This document shows, in pieces, positions 55,768 through 64,000 of a DNA stretch of 64,000 nt. The position numbers were made by a program, and so were the translations under genes. Location of the stretch: assembly GCA_024867545.1 (NCBI GenBank), contig JANFNE010000003.1, positions 992,001 to 1,056,000 on the forward strand. The letters are read 5' to 3'. The notes under the pieces are model-generated. The model was not told the origin of the DNA and searched no databases. It worked only from the letters and a program-made list of their open reading frames with translations. The DNA is from Phytopythium helicoides (taxonomy: Eukaryota > Oomycota > Peronosporomycetes > Pythiales > Pythiaceae). How positions within the stretch are numbered: position 1 is the stretch's first letter; each line of letters opens with the position of its first letter.

Positions 55768-57965
55768 ATGTCGACCGACAGCGGCTTGTTGCCGTCCGGT
55801 CGACCTCATGCATTTGATCGAGACAGCCCCACCAACCGGATGAGCTTGATTATCAGCAGCGCCATGTGCGCTTAACCGACCGCAAGCTGCTCAACATGGC
55901 CGCCCGAACAGCGTCGAAAATTGATTGGCAGTCCCTCATGCATACTCGTCGCCGTACAGCCATTTCTCGCCGGTCAGCTCGCCCCAACGTGGATAGTGTA
56001 GTGGTCACTCGGTCTGGATCGAGTGTGACCGTCGTTGCCAGCGTTGTCGTGCCTTGCTCCGTCGCCGAGATGCGCACCATCATTCGACCACCCGCTACCG
56101 TTGACTATGCAGCGACCATGCGCGAGATGTTTGGTGACGAGTTCGTGTACGGAGCTATAGTTCATCGAGTGGAAGCACGATGAACTGGATCCGGAGCCGG
56201 AGCCGTCGATATTGACTAAGCGTACACTACCTGCCAAGACACCGGGTGATCAAGTTGGCGAAGCCAGCGTTTGCGTTACGGCCCAGCCAACTTCTGCCAT
56301 CGTCAAGACAATCACCTTCGCCAAGCGCCACTTCCTGGCCCTGTGCGAACAGTGGTGTGTCCTCGACGCCGAGCACAAGATAAGCGCCAACCAGGATGGC
56401 TTTTGCCGTTACAATGACTTCGTTGAATCCTGACGACGTCTTCAGTGGCAAGACCCACGCTGGACACAGTTAGTGCTCTCACGAACGTTACTGCAGCTTA
56501 CACGGTCGTCCCTGAAGATGCTAGATCGCCAATCCACCACCAAGACGGCTTTTCAAAGTCCAGCGTGCGTGTCACAATTCAGGTTGAGGGCAACATTCGA
56601 GAGTCGACACAGAGCTCCACTACCACCTTTGGTTCATCTGTACCAACTTTCAAGATGCTTCAGCAAGGGCTATCGCAGCGAGCAGTGACGAGTCGGCTTA
56701 AAGAGCTCGCAGCTGGAACTGTTCGCCTGACTGAAGTAGTTCCTGCAAGACGATTGAACGCTCAGGTTTTCGTTGACCCTCGAGCCGTGGCGGCGGCCAT
56801 ACCGCCATCGTCCAAGACTCGATGCGCGTGCTGCACGAAGCGGTTTCTGAGTGCATCGCGGAGGAAGCAGTGCCATCTGTGTGGATTCTTCGTTTGCGCT
56901 GGTTGCTCCGTTATGCATGAGCTGCAGCGCGCAAGGGTACGGCGCTACCTTGTTCGCGTATGCCATCACTGCACCGAGCTTGTCAACGACGGATGCTACG
57001 ATAACTTGTCGGTTGGAGGATCTACGACTCCTCCGTCCATTGTCCCAGACTCCCCTGAAGCTGAACCATCTGCACGAGCCCTTGAGCGAGCACTCACTGA
57101 AGCGTTAGCAAGTGCGAGTGCGTCGCCCACCCGCAAAGCGGCGGTCAAATCCGTCATTAGGTATCTAAGCGATCAACACAATGACAGCGAGGAAAGGACA
57201 CGATCAAGCACGCAAGTGCCAAACGACCTGCCACGACCTCGCTACCACCTCTCAGTCGACAGCACTGACGCCGAGCACCTTGAAGCCCTTGCCGAATACG
57301 CTCGCGAGCAGCAGGACCCGCCACTGAGCTCATGTGGACTGGTTAGCTCTCGGACTCGCTCCTACCCACTCATGCATAAGAGCGGCGACCCAGACTCTCC
57401 TGTGCGAGAGCGCGTGCCGGAACCTCCACCGACACCCGATGAAGAAGAGCGAGTGCGTTGGTTCGAGCAAGTTGGACCTGCTCACGACAAGATCAAGAAC
57501 CTTCCTGAACTTGAGCTGCTTTGCGAGCTCGCTCGGAAAGAGCTATCTTGCGAGCTTGGGATGGTGACAACTGTCACGCGCTACGAGATGCACGTCGTCG
57601 CCACGTCTAACCCGATGTATCGCGGCCTCGTGTTCCCGCGGGAGCAGTCGTTCTGCACGCACACCATTATGAGTCCGCGTCTGCCGGTCCTTGTGCCGCA
57701 TCCAGAAGCCGACGTGCGCTACAGCCGCCAGGATGGTGTGCGCGGGCCGTCCGGCGCTCGCTTTTACTTCGGCTTTCCACTGCACGCACCAGGAAGGGAT
57801 CAAGGTAAGGAAGGACCAGTGATCGGCACGTTTTGCTGCTCTCATAGTGAGACTCGCACCGTGTCTCGGGCACAGTACGCCGCCATGGAGCGGCTAGCGC
57901 GCAGTGCCGAGCGGGTCTTGCAGCAATTGCAGACTTGTGACGCCTCAACGACGCAAACAGAGTAA
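55768..57965 (+). CDS. START-like/FYVE/GAF protein, copy 1, frame-broken at the 5' end
   Basis: Member of an oomycete-type family with an N-terminal START-like lipid-binding domain, a FYVE-related zinc finger and a C-terminal GAF domain. The 5' part is broken: the probable start ATG 55,768 (MSTDSGLLPSGRPHAF) soon loses frame, then RLTDRKLLNMAARTASKIDW to VPCSVAEMRTIIR is read from about 55,866. Two or three more one-base breaks lie near 56,185, 56,395 and 56,455. From 56,445 the frame is intact to 57,965 (506 residues). It includes the finger CACCTKRFLSASRRKQCHLC, GFFVCAGC, and VRRYLVRVCHHC, eight Cys in four pairs as in FYVE. The canonical RHHCR reads RKQCH, so phosphoinositide binding is uncertain. 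The GAF domain spans about residues 345-500 (LLCELARKELSCELGMVTTV, then GFPLHAPG and GTFCC). Confidence 0.75.
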
Positions 57966-58813
57966 GCATCAATATGTAGCTGCGAGTGTTTCGCGTAGCT
58001 GTTCCATTTGAGCTGAGTCTTGCGTGACTTCGACCTCAACGTCCATTACGTTTGGTGGACCTCAAGCGCTCTGCACCCTTCCCTCCCAGCTGTGGCGACT
58101 CAACATATTCCCCCATTTGACACGTTACATACTCCTCATGAGCGTCGAGCTGCGACCACCAACATCTCCTTCATGAGCTCCCGCATGTCTCGCAAACCCT
58201 CGAGGGACAACTGTTTCCAACGAGCGGCTGCCAATCACACCGGCACTCATTACAGTTGCACCAAGCAAGATCAGCGCCTCAGATTGTTAGAAGTATTCAG
58301 CATACATCAGGCACCCTCCAAATAGTCACTTTATATTATCATATACTATACCAATTATTATATTATGAGAGTCAAATAATATAATGTAACACAAACTAAT
58401 GGAATATATAGTACAATATATGTGTTATTACAGTTCGTGAATGAGTCTCCTTTTCGTCTCCCCCAGGCTATCCAAGCAGCCGCTTCATGGGACCACTTGT
58501 CCGCTTTGCCGTCAGCAAGTGTGAACGAGCATCACCCTCACCAACCTCGCAGAGCTCTGAAGAACCTCTTTATGCCATGCATCGACTCGTTTGAGAACTG
58601 CAGCCCACACCACCCCCACTCCATCCCCATGCCACTGAAGATTCGGAGCCATCGCCACACAACTTGCCGTTGCATCGCTCTCGCGCAGTCCCACGCGAGC
58701 TTGAGATCCACAAATCCTTCTGGCAACTCGCGGTCTGGAGCACCAGGCGGGAGCCATAGCCGGGGGTCGTCACCGCGCTTTATCACGCGCACTACAGAGT
58801 CGGCAGTGTCGTA
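57966..58813. other. Intergenic region with AT-rich island and a minus-strand ORF
   Basis: Between FYVE copies 1 and 2. At about 58,326-58,431 is an A/T island of some 105 bases (many tatatt/aatata steps), unlike the rest of the window. At 58,538-58,792 the minus strand is open for 84 residues with a coding-like sequence (VIKRGDDPRLWLPPGAPDRE, then FVDLKLAWDCARAMQRQVVW). Start and family are not recognised. Confidence 0.4.
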
Positions 58814-61190
58814 ATGTTCGGTGGACAGGCTTGCTGTGCACTAACTCAGGCAGCCAACGTGCTGCCAGTTCTCCATTGCCCGCGCACGGCTCACCTTGCG
58901 AGAGCCATGGCGCCAAATTGGCTGCCGCACGGCCCGATGGACGATGTCGTCACACACTCGCGCTCGGATGCGAGCTCGGAGCTCTTCTTCTTTGACGACA
59001 GCAGCCGTGGGCACCCGAGAAGTAATCGCAGTGTCAGCAGCAGTGCGCTCAGCATTGAGCCCGAACTGTCGATGGGGAGTGTCGGCAGCGCGCAGCGCCG
59101 AACAACGTTCACCGACCAACAGCTGCGCGAAATGGCTGGGTCTGCTCGCTCGAGCGTCAACTGGGATACCCTCGAGCGCGAGCTCGTGTACACTGACAGC
59201 GGCGTGTGGAAGTCTCGTCGGAAAGCAGCAGTTAGCAATGGGATGGGCGGTGCCACAGCAGTGTCGACCCTCGAGGTTGATGGAACATTCGCAGTGGCTG
59301 CCGTCTCGAACATCCCGTGCTCCGTCGCCGAGCTGCGACTCGTGTTCCGTACACGTTCGAAGGAACAATACGACAGCGTCATGAAGAGCGTGTATTCGGG
59401 AGCGTTCCTTGATGGTGATCTCGTTCATACCGTCCCTCAACCCGCTCAGTTGAAGCGGCCAACCAATCGGAGGTTCACGAGCACTTCATCTGTTGGATCG
59501 ACAGTCTCAATGTCCACAACATCAACAGCCCCAAGTGCGACTCCCTCAGCAACCAATGCAGCAGCAGAGCCTGCTGAAGAGATCAGTATTAAGACACTGC
59601 GATTCGACAAGAGCAGCTTTCTAGCGACACACGAAGACTGGTGCTTCCTCGAGTCGGTACACTCAATTGAACCTTCACCATCGCTGCCGCCAACGCCATC
59701 TCTTGGCCGCACGCTAGTGAGTCTCCCGTTCAGCAGCTGCAAACTCTCGTCTTCACATGACAAGAAAACACTTCGCAAGGCTAAACAGGGCGAGCGTGTC
59801 ATTATCAATTACTGTTTTCGAGAGGATCCGTCGGGCCGCTCAACTCGAGTGCTCTTTCACGGAGAGTACATTTCACTCTCGTCAAAGAAGTCATTTCGTC
59901 CAAACTCGTGGAGATTCATCAAAAACCGGCTGATTTACATGGCCGAGCAATCCAGTCGCTACATGCTTGTAGCTCGCCGTCGCCGATTGGGGATGCAAGT
60001 TCTCATAGATCCATCGCGTGTGGCAACCAGCAATGCGAACTGCGTTTGCTGCTCCCGATCGTTCCTACTCTCCAAGAAGCGTCTATGCTTTTTGTGTGGA
60101 TTCCTTGTATGTGATCGGTGCTCGAGAATGCAAGAGCGGGAGTTTTTTCCTCGTGGACAGCCCCGCACACGAACGCAGATCGACGACGTGCGACTCTGTG
60201 TCCGTTGCCTCATACGCGTGGACCACTGCAAGTTCAACACGATCACCGAAGATGACATGTATCCGGCATCAGTGATTCCCGATTCCCCGTTAGAAAGCCC
60301 GTCATTCAAGCCACTGCCAGAATCCCAACCCCTCTCTGAATTGCTGGAACAATCTCTTGTAAACGCCAACACAGTCAGGAAAGAAAGTGCAAAGAGTGTG
60401 ATGCGGTATCTCGCTGAAATCGAGCGGGAAAGCCGCAAGTCAAGCTTTGTCCCTGCGACCTTGTCATCGTCGTCGGAAGTGGCGACTCCCGGAAGCACCA
60501 GAAGCAACAGCAACGCTGCAACCAGTGAGCTGCTCCAGAAGATCGGCTTTACTGGTCCCTTGGACAACGGGCTACCGCTGGAGGAATGTGAATTGGGTAA
60601 CTCAGATGCACGCAATTACCCCATGGAGTTCCCCGAAGACCCAACTGTGGTGGTTCCAGTTCCTCGAGGCCCTGATGAGCAGAAACGCGTGGAGACAATC
60701 GCCAAGAATAAGCTAGACGAGCTTGGCGAAGTCCCGGAACTCGACATCATCTGCTCAATCGCGACAAAGGAGCTTGATTGCTCGGTGAGCATGGTGACGC
60801 TCGTCGAAAGCGAGAAAATGAGAGTTCTGGCATCAACCTGCTCCAGGATACGGACTTCAGGCGTTCCCTCGTGACCAAGGATTCTGTTCGCATACCGTCA
60901 TGACTGACAAGCCACTCATGGTTCCTAATGTACAAGCCGACGTTCGCTTCAGCGCCATGCCAGTTGTGCAGCAGATGGATTTGAACTTCTACTGTGGATT
61001 TCCTCTCGTCGCTGCTGACAACACAGTGATCGGCTCGGTGTGCTGCGTAGACCAGCGACCCTCACAGACTCACGCGGTCGCAGTACGCAACCATGAAAAA
61101 CCTAGCTGAGACAGGCATCAAAGGTCGTTCAACGCGAAGCTGCCAAGCGAAAGATGTCAAACGCATCGCTGTGATGAGCACCGGCACGTA
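58814..61190 (+). CDS. START-like/FYVE/GAF protein, copy 2
   Basis: The best-preserved copy: open from ATG 58,814 (or the more natural ATG 58,907, MAPNWLPHGPMDD) to about 60,845 without introns. After a Ser-rich start comes the START-like domain (SVNWDTLERELVYTDSGVWK, NIPCSVAELRLVFRTRSKEQ, LRFDKSSFLATHEDWCFLES, VLIDPSRVA). The FYVE-related finger follows (CVCCSRSFLLSKKRLCFLCG, FLVCDRCSRMQ, VRLCVRC). A Ser-rich linker leads to the GAF domain (ELDIICSIATKELDCSVSMV). Inside the GAF domain the frame breaks near 60,840 and again near 61,065. The continuing frames give AFPRDQGFCSHTVMTDKPLM, FYCGFPLVAADNTVIGSVCC and finally SQYATMKNLAETGIKG to a stop at 61,190. The finger lacks the basic RHHCR motif. 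More divergent from copies 1 and 3 than these are from each other. Confidence 0.78.
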
Positions 61191-61269
61191 GTTTGTGAAA
61201 AAAGCGTTTGGTGTATCAAAGACAATTTATGCTAAGCTATCCGTGATCTAGTTGTTGATATCTGTGGGC

Positions 61270-63616
61270 TCATTTAGAGAAGCTACTCGTCTCAAATCTT
61301 TGCAAAACCCGCTCAGCACACTCGGCAAGACGACCCAAGGTAGCATACTGAGCTCTTGTCACTGTTCGCGGTTTGCCATCGGTGCAGCAGAAAGTAGCGA
61401 TGACAGGAATATTGTCACGGCTTCTGCCTTCGCTTTCGCTCCATCGGATTGAAGCGCGCAGAGGAAAGCCGAAATAGAAGCGTGAGCCCAGAGGGCCATG
61501 CACATTGCTGGTGGCTTTCCGCTTCCCACTAGCGTCTTCACCAGGATGAGGGACTAGCACTGGGAGCCGCGTCGCCATGATAGTGCGTGTGCAAAACGTT
61601 TGGTCGCGAGGATAGACAAACCCTCGAAATGCTTCAGCTGTCGTTGCGAGCACATGGGTCTCCTCACGAGTTGCAGGTTGTGATAGCAGCGATCTGGCAT
61701 CCAAGCTCCTTGGAAGCAAGTTCACAAAGCAGGTCGAGTTCAGGAAGATCTTTGATCGTATCAATCGAAGGTGCGAATTGTTCAAGCCAGCGTAATCGAT
61801 GCTCCTCGTCCGGCGTTGACAAAGCCGCAGGTACAGGCTCGCCATCGTTTTCTCCCACTTGGCTGTTACCAAGCCGGCATGCACTAAGTGGCGGGTCTTG
61901 TCGAGATCGAGAGTAGATCGATAGAGCATCGAGATGCTCGGAGTCCGTGCTCTCCTCCGTCAAGGTCCGTAGTTGCCACCCCTCGGTCTCTGCGTCCAAT
62001 TGGCTCTGCTTCCTCTTAATCTCGTCTTCGGATGTGCCACTAAGAAATCGAATGACAGACTTGATAGTCGCCTTGCGGGTGGGCGACGCGTAGTCGTGCG
62101 TGAAGGCATCGCGGAGTGAGCGCTCAAGCAGAGTAGCTGATGGTGTTGCATCCGGTCCATCCGGAAAGATGGTTGGTGTAGAAGTTTTAGAACCTCCAGA
62201 CGGTAAGTTTTCGATCGAATAATGGTCGACCATCTCCGCGCAGTGAAGACACACACACACGACATAGTGACGGATGCGCGAGTGTTGCAGGTCGTGGACG
62301 ATGGCGCATTTATCGCAGACGAAAAACCCACACAAATGACACTGCTTCCGGCGCGAGGAGCTCGAGAATCGCTTCGTGCAGCACGCACAACGAGTCTTGG
62401 AAGAAGGGGGGAATAATGGAGGCGAACGCCCGAGGGTCCGTGAGGATATGGGCTTTCCGCCGTCGCTGAGGAACCAGGTCTGCTAATCGAATGGTGGCCT
62501 GAAACGAGTTCTTGGAGACGACTTGTCGCCGCACTGTCCGTAAGACCTTGGTGGAACAGGCTGAAGCCATTGCTATCGCCTTTAACCAGCTCTTGCGCGT
62601 CCCCTTGGACCTGGATCGTAATGCGCACCGACGACTTCGACTCTGGCACGACAGTATAGATGACGGTGATCGCTGTCAAAGCACTGACTGCCGGCGCGTG
62701 GGTCTTACCCGTGAAAACGTCGTCCGGATGAAGCGAAGTCATCGTAACAGCAAACCCTTCGCTATCGCAAAGCTCGTGCTCTGCATCGAGAATACACCAC
62801 TGCTCGTTCAGCGCAAGGAAATGTCGCTGGGCGTAGGTGACTAGTCTTGACGAGGAGATCCACTGGCTGGGGGTTAACGAGGACGCTGCTGGCGTTGCTG
62901 TCCGCATCGCTGCCCGCGACGTCGCCGTCTGACAACAGGGACCGAGTAGACGAAACCTCCGACGAGCTTCGTTGAATGTGATGCACGACGGCGCCGTAGA
63001 CGAAGTCAGGGGCCAAACATCTCGCGCATGGCTTGCTGCGTATCCAACGGTGGTAGAGGGGACGGATGAATGCTCGCATCTCAGCGACAGAGCATGACAC
63101 AATGGCACTGCCGACCACAGTTACCATCGACCCATGGCGCGTGGTGGTCATGTCGTCTTCGATCGAGCTCTTCGGCGCCGCTCGGCGCAACAGCGGCTTC
63201 CAGTTGACGCGCTGGGCTGTCCGCGCCGACAACTCCACCAGCTTGCGGTCTGTGAGTCGCACGTGGCGCTGCTGGTGATCGAAGTCATCGAGCTCCAGAG
63301 GTTGCGATTGGCTCGACGTCACCGACCCGCCTACTCGAGCTGTGGTTCGACATGGCTGGCTGGTGGACCCGTCCAACCAACAGAGGGACCCTGGCAAGAC
63401 GTGGCTGTCCTGAATTTCGGTCTTCGGCACCTCGTGGCGGTTGTCGACTGATGCGAGCGGCCAACGCCAAGCGCGTTTACTCTCCAGTCGACACCACGGT
63501 CGGTAACGATGCTCGGGGTTTGCCAGCAGATCCGAGAAGAGCGAGCATCGTCGCAGTCCCGACAGTGGCCGTCCTGCGCTGTAGAGACGCGGCCGCCAGC
63601 GCACAGCCGTGACCAT
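61270..63616 (-). CDS. START-like/FYVE/GAF protein, copy 3 (inverted), frame-broken
   Basis: Inverted paralog closely related to copy 1: HQQRHVRLTDRKLVELSART near 63,250 parallels YQQRHVRLTDRKLLNMAART in copy 1. The conserved order is complete: START-like part (VSCSVAEMRAFIR, APDFVYGAVVHHI, QRHFLALNEQWCILDAEHEL), finger (CGFFVCDKCAIVHDLQHSR, VCVCLHCAEMV), linker with ASPTRKATIKSVIRFLSG, and GAF (LDLLCELASKELGCQIAAIT, VYPRDQTFCTRTIMATRLPV, FYFGFPLRA, VIATFCC). Frame changes occur near 62,900, 62,560, 62,340 and 61,680, each a small indel. The stop is TGA at 61,270. The 5' end is uncertain: the start given is the limit of the open frame that contains the first conserved block. Whether it is a pseudogene or a gene with assembly errors cannot be decided. 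Confidence 0.7.
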
Positions 63617-64000
63617 CTCACCCCCTCATCTCCACTTGGAGTCCAAAGTCTCCGATGCTGTTGGCTGGGGACTCGAAGCCAAATCTCTCTGGAAACTCGC
63701 CCAGATTGCGAAAGAACGGGCACAGGCGGCACGACAGCGAGCGAGCCGTCAGCACAATCATCCATGACTCATGCCCGGCAGGATGCAGTGCATCTTCGGG
63801 CATTGCCTGTCTGACCAAGTGCCCCACCGAGTTCCATGCAAACCGAACAGTACAGCGCCAGGGGCGGCCCGCGTTGATCTCGGTTTATTATCTCTTCGCG
63901 ACGTGATCCCGTAAGTTATGGCTCGCTACCTTCAGGATAATCTGGCAGCTGCTCGAAAATCTGCTCGGTGGCTCGGGTGAGCCTTTTGAGAGCCACGTAC
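63617..64000. other. Right edge, possible 5' end of FYVE copy 3
   Basis: A minus frame at 63,618-63,827 contains FGFESPANSIGDFGLQVE and could belong to the N-terminus of copy 3 after another frame break. Nothing else is recognised before the end of the window. Confidence 0.3.

Overview
This window looks like nuclear DNA of an oomycete (Phytophthora/Pythium type water mould). The support is: short GT-AG introns of about 55-95 bases; genes packed on both strands; an initiator-like element of the oomycete type (12,942-12,960); a flagellar ASH/MSP-domain protein together with a nitrate transporter and a kinesin-14; and three lineage-typical START-like/FYVE/GAF proteins. No species can be named from the sequence alone. 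No plastid, bacterial, viral or CRISPR signature was seen.

Layout. 1-8,935 is a nearly pure tandem satellite: 42 unit junctions, main period 212 bases, length variants of 198, 214 and 218, continuing beyond the left edge. 8,936-13,217 is gene-poor, with one decayed acidic/coiled-coil ORF. 13,218-26,494 is a conserved block: a 6-phosphofructo-2-kinase/fructose-2,6-bisphosphatase (+), a DLEC1-like flagellar protein (-), PEX11 (-) and an 11-exon coiled-coil gene (+). 26,740-30,145 holds two decayed copies of a multi-pass membrane protein, followed by about 3 kb with nothing recognisable. 33,215-44,663 carries a nitrate/nitrite transporter, a kinesin-14, ribosomal protein uS7 (RPS5), a PB1-domain protein with two LIR-like motifs, and a Trx-Grx-Grx-Grx glutaredoxin (GLRX3/GrxS17 type).

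44,815-51,520 is a two-gene cassette present twice in tandem: a minus-strand MFS transporter divergent from a plus-strand secreted metallophosphatase. 51,685-54,247 is the ribosome-rescue GTPase HBS1 (-). 55,768 to about 63,616 is a cluster of three START-like/FYVE/GAF paralogs, the last inverted.

A recurring feature is the clean one-base reading-frame break inside otherwise well conserved proteins (HBS1, kinesin, nitrate transporter, MFS, second phosphatase, PB1, FYVE genes), with protein similarity continuing in a neighbouring frame. In single-copy genes such as HBS1 this points to residual indel errors in the assembly rather than decay; for the duplicated families real pseudogenisation is also possible. 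All exon structures here were read by eye from splice signals and frame, without transcript data.
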